NCBI RefSeq assembly: GCF_004342225.1
Contig: NZ_SMAR01000036.1
Span: 1 to 38,760, forward strand
From: Martelella mediterranea
Lineage (GTDB): Bacteria > Pseudomonadota > Alphaproteobacteria > Rhizobiales > Rhizobiaceae
Direction: 5' to 3'
DNA: 38,760 nt
Shown: positions 25,386 to 33,999 of the stretch, piece after piece
How positions within the stretch are numbered: the stretch's first letter is position 1
Layout of the letters: each line of letters starts with the position of its first letter
Made by a program: the position numbers and the translations under genes
The notes under the pieces: model-generated
Seen by the model: the letters and a program-made list of their open reading frames with translations, nothing else
Database searches by the model: none
What the model was told of the DNA's origin: nothing

Positions 25386-27235
25386 AGGTCGTCTCCCGTT
25401 TTCTGCTCTGTATCTGATGCAGGCTGATCTGAAGCTCCGGCGACAGATACTAACCCGGGTTCAGACGCTTCAAGGGCACGTATTGTTTGCTTGTCTACAT
25501 CGTCTCGCAGGTACAATGCCAGTGACAGACCGTTCAGTTTCTCCGCGTCATGCCTGTATTGCTTTCTCTGTATATGTGACGGTCGCATGTATCGCGGCTC
25601 GTAAGAAGCCATTTCCACAGCATTCCTGATGATGCCGAGGTCTGTCTGCACGGATGCAACAAGCGATGTCGAAGCACTGCGTTCTGCATAAGCCATTCCC
25701 GCCAGAGTTTTAAGTTTACTTACGGCGGCTCTGGTCCGCCTGCTGACTTCATAGCTTACGCTAACAGGCCATATATTCGTGAATATGATGTAAACCACGG
25801 CGTTGCCGAGCAGAATCCCCATAATTCGGTCACTGGCGTCGCTGAGGCTGGTTCCCGGCTGAAAGCCCTGAAGTACTGTCAGCAGAAAAGCGAGTGCGAT
25901 CTGAACACCGCCATAGGATATGCGTTCATTGCCCGTTGAGACCCAGGCAGACAAGGCAACAACAGCGAAGATCAGAAGCGCAAGTCCGCCAACGGATTCA
26001 AGCTGCGGAATGACAAACAGAATAGCGATAAGCCCGAAAAACGCGCCGATCAGACAGCCCGTGATGCGCAAGACAAGCTTGTGAACCGTGTCACCGGTTG
26101 TTCCAAGCGCCGCGACATAGCAGGTAATCATTGCCGTGTGGATGCCCTGCCAATCAATCGAAGTGTATATGAAAAAGCAGGTGACCGCTGCCAGAGTGGT
26201 TTTAAGTGCAAACTGAAGGTGGATTGGATTTTGAAAAGCATCTGGTGCCAGGAAAGGATCATTGACCGGCGCGCCCTGTTCCAGCGGCTCCTCATGACTG
26301 AATTTGTCCAGGCAAATCCCGACGGTTTTCAGATCCGCAGTGGCTGCGGAAAAAGTCAGACTATCAAATTCCGGCAAGGGCTTCTTATTTTCCACTGCGG
26401 CGGCCAGTGTGCGGCACGCCTCCGCCAGTTGGTCGCGCGCCTGCGGGTCGCTTTCAGTGGACAGGTCTGAGACAGCGAGCATCAAACGATAACTATGGGA
26501 TTGGCCGCGTTCCAGAAAATCATAAGCTTTGCCATAAAGTATCTTGAAGAGTTTTATGAGCTGAAGCTGCTTCTCCTGCTCAGCAGTGCCTTCACCCAGA
26601 GCGTCGATCAGTTTCTCGCGTATGTCTGCACTCATTGTTTCCAGATGAGCCGCTGACAGCTCCAGCCGCTCGACGATTGTCCAGCGCAGCAACTTCTGCG
26701 GCGCTAACCCGAACAGCAGATTGTAAAGCGCCATTGTCGCCATTGGCACAAAAACCATGGCCCATGCATAAAGAACCGCGCGCGTGGCAATCTCACCCAG
26801 AGGGATGTCACTGAGCAACGTCAGTACAAAAGAAATCACCAGAGCGACAATGCCCGCCTGTTCGCCTGCCTTGGTCGCGGAATCCATATAGAGAAAGATG
26901 AAGGAGGCGACGATGATTGCACCGATCTGTGCCGGCGGATGATCAATCGTGAGGTTGATGATTCCGATCAGCAGAAAAACCACGAGACTTACAGCGACAA
27001 TGATGCCGATGCCTGTCATCACATTCTCGGCCGCGTTCTTCTTCATCAGAAAAATCACGAGATAACAGCCGATCGCGGCTTCCGGAAAGTGATACATCAT
27101 CGAGATGACTGTCGAAATTGCGCAGATCGCACCAATCGACAGCGACAGGTAAAGTCGCCCTTTAAACGGCCGCAGGTCATCAATCAGGTGACGCGTTTTC
27201 CGCCTCAGGTCGCTTTCCTCAGCAGTGGTCGCCAT
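25382..27235 (-). CDS. FUSC-family inner-membrane exporter (MdtO-like)
   Basis: A 617-residue protein with two membrane domains of about five to six helices each (residues about 28-185 and 345-490), a central soluble domain and a cytoplasmic tail. This is the FUSC/AaeB/MdtO layout for export of aromatic acids, sulfonamides or other amphipathic compounds. It overlaps the upstream HlyD-type gene by 17 bases and the downstream TolC-type gene by three bases, so all three are coupled. With ytcA in front the gene order equals Escherichia coli ytcA-mdtN-mdtO-mdtP. MdtO is about 683 residues, so this one is slightly shorter. Substrate unknown. Confidence 0.88.
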   Translation of the reverse strand: MATTAEESDLRRKTRHLIDDLRPFKGRLYLSLSIGAICAISTVISMMYHFPEAAIGCYLVIFLMKKNAAENVMTGIGIIVAVSLVVFLLIGIINLTIDHPPAQIGAIIVASFIFLYMDSATKAGEQAGIVALVISFVLTLLSDIPLGEIATRAVLYAWAMVFVPMATMALYNLLFGLAPQKLLRWTIVERLELSAAHLETMSADIREKLIDALGEGTAEQEKQLQLIKLFKILYGKAYDFLERGQSHSYRLMLAVSDLSTESDPQARDQLAEACRTLAAAVENKKPLPEFDSLTFSAATADLKTVGICLDKFSHEEPLEQGAPVNDPFLAPDAFQNPIHLQFALKTTLAAVTCFFIYTSIDWQGIHTAMITCYVAALGTTGDTVHKLVLRITGCLIGAFFGLIAILFVIPQLESVGGLALLIFAVVALSAWVSTGNERISYGGVQIALAFLLTVLQGFQPGTSLSDASDRIMGILLGNAVVYIIFTNIWPVSVSYEVSRRTRAAVSKLKTLAGMAYAERSASTSLVASVQTDLGIIRNAVEMASYEPRYMRPSHIQRKQYRHDAEKLNGLSLALYLRDDVDKQTIRALEASEPGLVSVAGASDQPASDTEQKTGDDL

Positions 27236-28253
27236 GGCGGATCACTGTTGATGCTGAAGCGCCAACACGCATCAGGTTTTCCGGGGGATCGATCAGCTCG
27301 ATACGGACAGGGAAACGCTGGGCAATGCGAACCCAGTCAAGTTCTTTCGGTACATAGGGCAGAGCGCGTGGAATGTTGATCATACCTTCAGTCGAAACAC
27401 CCCAGCCGATACCCTGAACTTTGCCCTTTATTTCAACAGAACGGTCAGCCATGACATAAACCGTTGCGCAGGTGCCAACCGGCAATTCCTTCAGTTCAGA
27501 TTCGCGATAGAGTGCATCCGCATACCATTTTCCGGTGTTCACCAGAGTAAATACCGACTGGCCTGTGATAACGAATTGCCCACTGGAAACCGTGAGACCA
27601 ACGACACGTCCATCATGCGGTGCGTAGATTTTGGTGTTCTCAAGGTTGCGCCGGGCGAGATCAAGGGCAGCTTGTCTGCTTTGAATAAGAGCCTGAGTTT
27701 CAGCGGTCGAAGACACCAGCGCATCCGCAGCCTTGCTTTGCTGCATTGCCTGCTCAAGCGAGACTTCGGCGTCGCGTTTTGCCGTGCGAGCGTCCTGAAC
27801 CTGTTGATCGGTGACATAGCCCTTTGGCTGAAGCGGCAACAGCCTCGCCAGCGTTTCTTCTGCCAGTTCGAGATTAACCCGCGCCCGCTCAATTTGTTGA
27901 ACAGCGATTTCCGCATTTGCCGATTCTGCCTCAATGTTTCGCTTCTGCGTTTCATAGAGGGCCTGTGCCGCTTTGAGATCACCTTCGGCCTGAACGACCT
28001 GCAGACGATAAGCTTCGTCTTCAAGCGTGAACAGGAGCTGACCTTTTTCGACCTTGTCGTTTTCCGAAACAAGGATCTCCGAAATCCGACCCGGGACTGT
28101 AGAGGAAATGTCGGTAATCGGCGCTTTCAGGGTCGCGTCCTGCGAAAGGATATCGCTGTTCATGCGCGCAATATGCTCCCATCCCAGCCAGATGGTACCG
28201 CCGATTACGATAATCGGGATCAGAGCGATGGCTTTGGCTTTAAGGCTCAACAT
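27219..28253 (-). CDS. HlyD-family membrane fusion protein (MdtN-like)
   Basis: A 344-residue periplasmic adaptor. One N-terminal membrane helix (about 8-26) is followed by a lipoyl/barrel-sandwich half (DATLKAPITDISSTVPGRIS and VSENDKVEKGQLLFTLED), a long coiled-coil hairpin (about 78-200), the second lipoyl half (IYAPHDGRVVGLTVSSGQFV) and a beta-barrel. It bridges the FUSC transporter and the TolC-type channel. It starts 3 bp after the ytcA-type gene and its end overlaps the FUSC gene by 17 bases. Confidence 0.92.
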   Translation of the reverse strand: MLSLKAKAIALIPIIVIGGTIWLGWEHIARMNSDILSQDATLKAPITDISSTVPGRISEILVSENDKVEKGQLLFTLEDEAYRLQVVQAEGDLKAAQALYETQKRNIEAESANAEIAVQQIERARVNLELAEETLARLLPLQPKGYVTDQQVQDARTAKRDAEVSLEQAMQQSKAADALVSSTAETQALIQSRQAALDLARRNLENTKIYAPHDGRVVGLTVSSGQFVITGQSVFTLVNTGKWYADALYRESELKELPVGTCATVYVMADRSVEIKGKVQGIGWGVSTEGMINIPRALPYVPKELDWVRIAQRFPVRIELIDPPENLMRVGASASTVIRHGDHC

Positions 28254-28256
28254 GAT

Positions 28257-28556
28257 TTACCGACCAAACAAGAGCAGAGACGAACCAAGCCCGATGGCTA
28301 TCGCCGTGAACAGATAAACAATAACGCGCAAAGGAAGAAGCTCATCAATGCCGGCCTTTATGAACAAAAGACGCAGAATGACGGCCCCGAAAATTCCGAT
28401 CAGAGAGCAGGCAATCCATGAGGGAAAGTAAGCCCCGAAAAAAGGGATGACAGTGCCGCGGCTAGCCGTATCGCAAGAAGACAGCAACAGCATTGCTGCA
28501 AAAACATTGACCTGAGTAATAACGCGCACGCCCCACACCCGTTGTTTTTTTATCAT
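28257..28556 (-). CDS. YtcA-family small lipoprotein
   Basis: A 99-residue protein with a lipobox LSSC (Cys 28) and two membrane helices (about 46-66 and 75-95). The block RLLFIKAGIDELLPLRVIVY matches my memory of the YtcA family, whose Escherichia coli member precedes mdtNOP. The gene lies 3 bp before the HlyD-type gene, so it belongs to the pump operon. Function is unknown; it may be a small pump subunit or assembly factor. Confidence 0.8.
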   Translation of the reverse strand: MIKKQRVWGVRVITQVNVFAAMLLLSSCDTASRGTVIPFFGAYFPSWIACSLIGIFGAVILRLLFIKAGIDELLPLRVIVYLFTAIAIGLGSSLLLFGR

Positions 28557-28689
28557 GAATATCGGCTGCCTTCCCCTTAAAGCTCCGGACGCTACTCTTT
28601 GTCATACCGAACAGTTATGTCAACCAAGCCTGACCGCAATGATGCCAAACAGTGAATGCCTCCATAGGCCCTTGGCTCACAGACTGTCT

Positions 28690-29529
28690 TCAGAAGCGGA
28701 AGCTTACGCCAAGCATCGGCCCTTGAAACTCGGTGTCGAAAACGTGCCCGTCATCATCATAGTTGACAGACATATATTTGTAACCAAACGAGAGCGCCGA
28801 TGTCTGTGTCATCTGGTATTTAACAGCAGCCATGGCTTGCCACGTCAGGTCTGATCCGGCTGAGAACCCGCCAATGTCAGCCTGACCGACAATGTCGAAC
28901 CGATCATTTACGTGATATTTGAAGTCAGCACCCACTGCGGGGTCGATCCAGCCAAAATTGCTCTCTGCCTCGGTGGAGAGGCCCTGCGATGGAATAGCTG
29001 CCTTAACCTTTGTCCAGACATTAAAGGCACGGACACCAGCGAGGGCATCAACGGTCAGTTGGTCAGTGTTCACGAGGCGATAGGAACCGAAGAGCGCGCC
29101 TGCGAACAGCTCACTGTCGACCCCGATATCAACACCTCGGACAGAACCGAGACCGGGCAGGGTAACCGGGCCGGTTCCGCCGCTTTCCGAGGTGCTGACA
29201 TACATCATGTCAGCATAGATGCCGTATTGCCCATTCCCGGCATAAAGATTCACAAAACCTGCGATGTTGAGGTTTTCAAGAATATCGGAAAATGATTGAT
29301 CGACATGCACACGCGGGGCCTGCCGGAAAGGCGAAACGTCACCGGAGAGGCCCGTTGCCCAGATGTATGGCGTAAGCACAAAGTGCCAGTCGTTGCCTGT
29401 TTCTTCAGCTGTAACTGTCACCATTTTGCGTTCAGGCGTTTCCGTGATCGGGTCAGCCGCTTTCGCGATATAGGTTGAACTTATGAGCAGCATCGCTGAA
29501 CAAAAAGTAGTTTTCAGAAAACGGTCCAT
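28690..29529 (-). CDS. Outer-membrane beta-barrel protein
   Basis: A 279-residue protein with a signal peptide ending at IAKA. It has alternating amphipathic strands, a conserved-looking start (WHFVLTPYIWATGLSGD, about 47-63), and a terminal aromatic residue (GVSFRF) as BAM substrates have. The layout suggests an 8- to 12-strand barrel of an uncharacterised family. It begins 11 bp after the amidohydrolase gene, with AGGA upstream, so the two are co-transcribed. A pore for the substrate or product of that hydrolase is an inference; no direct evidence is in the sequence. Confidence 0.75.
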   Translation of the reverse strand: MDRFLKTTFCSAMLLISSTYIAKAADPITETPERKMVTVTAEETGNDWHFVLTPYIWATGLSGDVSPFRQAPRVHVDQSFSDILENLNIAGFVNLYAGNGQYGIYADMMYVSTSESGGTGPVTLPGLGSVRGVDIGVDSELFAGALFGSYRLVNTDQLTVDALAGVRAFNVWTKVKAAIPSQGLSTEAESNFGWIDPAVGADFKYHVNDRFDIVGQADIGGFSAGSDLTWQAMAAVKYQMTQTSALSFGYKYMSVNYDDDGHVFDTEFQGPMLGVSFRF

Positions 29530-29540
29530 TCTGTTACATC

Positions 29541-30986
29541 CTAGGCCAGCGTGTTTTTGAACAGGCGGCCGTCTTTCATGATAACAGCCATATTGTCAGG
29601 ATCGGCGACCAGTGAAATATCTTCGAGCGGATTGCCGTCAATCAGGAGCAAATCTGCGAATGCTCCTTTTTCGATAACACCCAGACGACCTGCATAAGGA
29701 TTGCGCTCGCCGGACATTGCCAGCAGTTCACCGCTTCTGCTGGTTGCAAGCTTCAGCACATCGACGTTTGAAAACCATTCAGCAAGCTTGGCGAGCTGAC
29801 GTCCCTGTGTATTGGTCTTTGTTGGATTGAAGAGAATATCCGTACCCCAGACAAGACGTTCGATGTTGTATTTGTCGGCCCACTCAAAGCAACGCACAGT
29901 GCCTTCCGCAATTTCGCGCTGTTCTTTTCGCTGCTGAGGCGAGCTTTTCGGGTTCGCGTCCTCATCCGCCAGAAATGGCTGGATGCTCCACCATGTCCCG
30001 GTATCGACCATCATGCGCACGGCTTCTTCATCGGCAAGCTGGCCATGCTCAATGCACTGAACGCCATTCCGGATGGACCGCTTGATGCCTTCTGCCGTGT
30101 ATACGTGGGTGCAGACATAGGTGCCCCAGTCTTTTGCCGCCTGAACTGCAGCTCTTATCTCTTCCGGGGTGAACTGCAGGCTTTTCAGCGGATCATAAAG
30201 CGATGATACGCCGCCACCGGTCATAATTTTGATCTGGCTGGCACCCAGCATCAGCTGTTCACGTACCCGGTTCAAAACTTCCGGAACACCATTGGCGATA
30301 GACGAGATGCCGGCCTGTTCGGCATGACTAAGGTTTGTCTGGCTCGAATTGGGGATCTCATAAGCCATCCGGAAATCGCCATGCCCGGATGTTTGGGAAA
30401 TCATAGCGCCTGAAGGATAGATGCGTGGTCCGATTGCCTTGCCGCCGTCGATCGCGCGCTTCAGAGCAAATGAAGGTCCGCCGACATCGCGGATTGTCGT
30501 GAACCCGCGCATCAGTGTCGCCTGCGCTTCATGCGCTGCAACCAGATGAACATATGGCACCTGCGCGGTCATGGCGACTTCCATGGAAATCGCGCAGAGC
30601 AGGGAGTGCCAGTGTGAATCAATCAGGCCAGGCATGAGCACGCGACCGCCGCAATCGATCACATCGACATTTTCAACCGGTTCGCTGACCGGTATCAACG
30701 CTTCGATCCGACCCGCCCGTACCAGAATATTGCGACCCTCAATCAGAGTATTCTGAAGGCCATCGAAAATACGCACATTCTTAAAGAGTATCGCGCCATC
30801 ATTGCTTGCAGCCAAAGCGGGGGCAGCAGAAAGGGCGCTGGCAGCAATGGTCGCTGCAACGCCCTTCAGAATATTCCGGCGGCTGAAGCCTTCTGTCAGC
30901 CTGGCATTGAGCCTGGCAAATTCCGGTGTGTGACACGGGCACCCCGCTCCGTGGAGCAGGTATTGATACTTGGATCCTGCGCGCAT
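29541..30986 (-). CDS. Tat-exported amidohydrolase (imidazolonepropionase/Xaa-Pro dipeptidase-like)
   Basis: A 481-residue metal-dependent amidohydrolase. ATG 30986 is chosen because AGGAG sits six bases upstream; an in-frame ATG at 31049 has no such support. A twin-arginine signal SRRNILKG (residues 35-42) and hydrophobic stretch ending at PALA predict folded export to the periplasm. Active-site motifs are DSHWHS (HxH metal pair), KIMTGGG (candidate bridging Lys), CTHVYT and IEHG (His ligands), and WGTDI (Asp). All are present, so the enzyme looks active. Such enzymes cleave amide or cyclic-amide bonds in dipeptides, lactams or xenobiotics; substrate unknown. Odd feature: a 34-residue stretch before the Tat motif with a CPCH cluster at 16-19. 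It sits between a lipoprotein hydrolase and an outer-membrane barrel. Confidence 0.88.
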   Translation of the reverse strand: MRAGSKYQYLLHGAGCPCHTPEFARLNARLTEGFSRRNILKGVAATIAASALSAAPALAASNDGAILFKNVRIFDGLQNTLIEGRNILVRAGRIEALIPVSEPVENVDVIDCGGRVLMPGLIDSHWHSLLCAISMEVAMTAQVPYVHLVAAHEAQATLMRGFTTIRDVGGPSFALKRAIDGGKAIGPRIYPSGAMISQTSGHGDFRMAYEIPNSSQTNLSHAEQAGISSIANGVPEVLNRVREQLMLGASQIKIMTGGGVSSLYDPLKSLQFTPEEIRAAVQAAKDWGTYVCTHVYTAEGIKRSIRNGVQCIEHGQLADEEAVRMMVDTGTWWSIQPFLADEDANPKSSPQQRKEQREIAEGTVRCFEWADKYNIERLVWGTDILFNPTKTNTQGRQLAKLAEWFSNVDVLKLATSRSGELLAMSGERNPYAGRLGVIEKGAFADLLLIDGNPLEDISLVADPDNMAVIMKDGRLFKNTLA

Positions 30987-31133
30987 GTTAAACTCCTGCT
31001 GGTCGGCTTTGTCAGTTATGAGTTTCATCCGCATCATTGAAGAATGCAAGAAACGGTTTCGTGAAACTTTTCATTAGCTTGCTGAAATATGTTCATCTGA
31101 TTCAGAACATTCTGAAGCCAACAGACAAGGCTC

Positions 31134-32231
31134 TTACGGGGCGATTGCGTTCTCGGCGAGGGCGAACGGAGCAGAAACCGCGCGTGCGACTGCATCCAGT
31201 GTTTTGGCGCCGGCGCTTCTCATGCCGCTTCCAAGAACCATATCGTCGTTCAGTTCCGGATAGATGGCTGCAAGCGCTGCATAACGGCTATGGTTCAATG
31301 CGTCACTCGAAGACAGAGACGAAATATCGAGCAGCGTGACATTCATTTCCCGTGCCTGCTCAATGACTTCCGGATCTGTAATATCGAGTTGTCCGGCGCG
31401 TTGACGGTTTCCCTGAATGAAGCGGGACGCCTGCAATGCACGATCATCGCTGGAAACCATAACCAGAATTGGCGGATCCAGCGGCCCTATGGCCTCAAGC
31501 TGTGTGGTGAAGACATCTTCATCGATATCCGGTGCGGCAAGAATGACGTTCAGCTTGCGTAGAGCATTTCTGTCGCCGGTGAGTGCGAGCTGACGCAAGG
31601 CTTCCATGCTTAACCACCCGCCCATGCTATGACCGAACAGCATGACTGAGCGAACGCTTGATATGCCCGTGACCTCCTGCAGGACCTCCGTCAAACCATC
31701 ACGGGAAAAGGTCGCAGATTCCTTATCTGTCGCATAGTCTAGCACACGCGCCTGAGACGGCCATGAAAACAGGATCGGTACACCGGATACGTTCGAATCC
31801 GCAGCCAGTTGTGCCATACGGAAAAGGCCTTCCTGAAAGCTGACATTGAAACCATGAACGAAAATCGCAGCGCGCCTATCTTTCGATTTTCGGGCCTCTC
31901 GTGCAACCATGGATTCGAATGCGGATTGTGTCAGAATTGTATGTTTTAAAACGGCAAACTGCTCGTCCAGATTTACCTTTCGCGAGTAGGGCCATTCAAT
32001 TTCTCCGGGTTCGTGATTTGGAGGAATTGAAATATCAAAGGCTGCATAACTGAGTTCTTCTTCTCGCTCTACCGTGAAGCCTTCGACCGGCTTGTCCGCG
32101 GCCTCGCGGGTCGTGGCGACGTAAACGGTGACTACGCGGCTTTTTGCCGAAGCTTTTTGTTGCGGATACAAGACTTCCGTACCAGGGCGCGGCGTACATG
32201 CAGAAATGACGACGAGGGCTAAAAGTAGCAT
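31134..32231 (-). CDS. Lipoprotein alpha/beta hydrolase, DUF900 type
   Basis: A 365-residue lipoprotein hydrolase from ATG 32231, with a lipobox ISAC at residue 12. The frame is open upstream, and a TTG at 32261 would give a more usual charged signal start (MRSDAVLRVFM), so the start is uncertain. The DUF900/PF05990 fold shows the oxyanion strand FVHGFNVSFQEG, the nucleophile elbow GHSMGG, and an Asp and a His in SSDD and LNHSRY. Catalysis of an ester or amide is expected, substrate unknown. It is the first gene of the minus-strand run, divergent from gadB across about 300 bp, and precedes the amidohydrolase by 147 bp. Confidence 0.82.
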   Translation of the reverse strand: MLLLALVVISACTPRPGTEVLYPQQKASAKSRVVTVYVATTREAADKPVEGFTVEREEELSYAAFDISIPPNHEPGEIEWPYSRKVNLDEQFAVLKHTILTQSAFESMVAREARKSKDRRAAIFVHGFNVSFQEGLFRMAQLAADSNVSGVPILFSWPSQARVLDYATDKESATFSRDGLTEVLQEVTGISSVRSVMLFGHSMGGWLSMEALRQLALTGDRNALRKLNVILAAPDIDEDVFTTQLEAIGPLDPPILVMVSSDDRALQASRFIQGNRQRAGQLDITDPEVIEQAREMNVTLLDISSLSSSDALNHSRYAALAAIYPELNDDMVLGSGMRSAGAKTLDAVARAVSAPFALAENAIAP

Positions 32232-32535
32232 GAATACCCGTAAGACAGCGTCACTTCTCAAAAGAAGTGGTGCCGCGCAACGGGACCCTGAAATTCGAAG
32301 CTCGCAAAAGCGCGTCACTGTAGCCCTCAATCGGCATCCGGGATGTCAAAAAGTGAAAGGATCACGCTAAGGCGCCTCCAGCTATCTGATTTTTACGGAC
32401 GTGCCAGCGGTAAATCAAGTGGTAGGTCTTACGGTTGAAATATCGTCTGAAAGTGAAGACTTACATCGTTGTCTTGACCACCTTAAAACGAGCCGATACC
32501 AGTTTTAGACGCCTGCATTAAAGGGAGATATGCTA
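32232..32535 (+). other. Divergent intergenic region between hydrolase and gadB
   Basis: About 300 bp without a gene. It must carry the promoters of gadB and of the minus-strand run. A TTGACC at 32474-32479 is a candidate -35 for gadB, but no good -10 stands at the right distance. GGGAG at 32523-32527 is the gadB ribosome site. Confidence 0.5.
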
Positions 32536-33930
32536 ATGGCAGACAACCGCACCGAGGAGCCTGGCTTCGATCCGAATGACGAGACTTATGGGGCTGCCGA
32601 CCTGGCATCGATACTGCCAAAGTCTGAGTTTCCTGCCCATGAGCGGGCGCCGCGGCTCGCCTATGCCGCCATTCATGATGAACTGCTTCTCGACGGGAAT
32701 GCCCGCCAGAATCTGGCAACCTTCTGCCAGACATGGGAAGAACCTGAAGTCCATCGCCTCATGGATGAGTGCATCGATAAGAACATGGTCGATAAGGATG
32801 AGTATCCCCAGACCGCAGAAATCGAGGCGCGCTGCGTGCGGATGCTGGCCGACCTGTGGAATGCTCCGGAAGGTCCAGCGACCGGCACGTCAACGACGGG
32901 TTCATCTGAAGCAGCGATGCTGGGCGGTCTTGCCATGAAGCGCCGCTGGGAAGCAAAGCGCAAAGCTGACGGCAAGCCGACGGACAAACCCAACCTGATC
33001 ACAGGCCCAGTGCAGATATGCTGGCATAAGTTCACCCGTTACTGGGATATCGAGCATCGGGAAATCCCGATGGAGAATGGCCGCCTGCTGATGACGCCCG
33101 AAGAGGTTCTGAAGCTGTGCGATGAAAACACCATAGGTGTTGTGCCAACCCTTGGCGTCACGTTCACCGGTGAATACGAACCGGTTAAGGCTGTTTCCGA
33201 TGCGCTGGATGATCTTCAAGCCCGAACCGGCCTGGATATTCCGATCCATGTTGATGGTGCCAGTGGAGGATTTCTTGCGCCGTTCTGTGCGCCGGAGCTG
33301 GAGTGGGATTTCCGTTTACCACGAGTGAAATCAATCAATGCGTCCGGCCACAAGTTCGGTCTTTCTCCACTCGGTGTTGGCTGGGTTTTGTGGCGTGAAG
33401 AGCAGGACCTGCCAGAACAGATGGTCTTCTGGGTTAATTATCTCGGCGGCAATATGCGCGATATCGCGCTCAACTTCTCACGTCCGGGTGGCCAGGTGGT
33501 CTGCCAGTATTATAACTTCCTCCGTCTTGGGCGGGATGGATACCGCAAGGTGCACGAGGCCTGCTACCGCTCTGCCAAATACCTCGCGGATGAGCTGGAA
33601 AAATCCGGCCTCGTCGATGTCATGTTTGACGGTGACATGAAACGCGGCATTCCTGCCGTTTCGTGGAAGCTGAAGGAGGGGCTGAAAACCAATTATACGC
33701 TTTTTGATCTTGCTGATCGGCTGCGGGCCCGTGGCTGGCAGGTGCCAGCCTATACGCTGCCTGCAAATTGTCAGGATCAGGCGATCCAGCGCATTCTTGT
33801 CAGAAATGGTGTCAGCATTGATATGTGTTCATTGCTCATCGAAGATATCAAGGCTGCGGTTGAGTATTTCAAGGCGCACCCGATCGTCAATCCACTGACG
33901 AGCGACGAAGCATCCGGCTTCCATCACTAG
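32536..33930 (+). CDS. gadB: Glutamate decarboxylase
   Basis: A 464-residue PLP enzyme that converts glutamate to GABA and consumes a cytosolic proton, the core of glutamate-dependent acid resistance. [10 protein letters not shown] binds the phosphate, HVDGASGG places the conserved Asp at 240, and [10 protein letters not shown] carries the PLP-binding Lys at 273. These align with Escherichia coli Asp243 and Lys276 with a constant offset. The C-terminal GFHH matches the GFKHT tail that closes the active site at neutral pH. ATG 32536 lies 8 bases after GGGAG; ATG 32530 is too close to it. No gadC antiporter gene adjoins. Confidence 0.96.
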   Translation: MADNRTEEPGFDPNDETYGAADLASILPKSEFPAHERAPRLAYAAIHDELLLDGNARQNLATFCQTWEEPEVHRLMDECIDKNMVDKDEYPQTAEIEARCVRMLADLWNAPEGPATGTSTTGSSEAAMLGGLAMKRRWEAKRKADGKPTDKPNLITGPVQICWHKFTRYWDIEHREIPMENGRLLMTPEEVLKLCDENTIGVVPTLGVTFTGEYEPVKAVSDALDDLQARTGLDIPIHVDGASGGFLAPFCAPELEWDFRLPRVKSINASGHKFGLSPLGVGWVLWREEQDLPEQMVFWVNYLGGNMRDIALNFSRPGGQVVCQYYNFLRLGRDGYRKVHEACYRSAKYLADELEKSGLVDVMFDGDMKRGIPAVSWKLKEGLKTNYTLFDLADRLRARGWQVPAYTLPANCQDQAIQRILVRNGVSIDMCSLLIEDIKAAVEYFKAHPIVNPLTSDEASGFHH

Positions 33931-33962
33931 ACGATATTTTTCTTCTGGTTCAGCAATAAGAA

Positions 33963-33999
33963 GGCCGGATAACGCATTGTTATCCGGCCCTCTTTCTTT
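33963..33999. terminator. Bidirectional terminator between gadB and the choloylglycine hydrolase gene
   Basis: GGCCGGATAAC and GTTATCCGGCC form a perfect 11-pair stem around GCATT. On the plus strand it is followed by a pyrimidine/T-rich tail (CTCTTTCTTT), and on the minus strand by TTCTTATT. It lies 32 bp after gadB and its tail overlaps the stop of the convergent gene. Confidence 0.85.
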
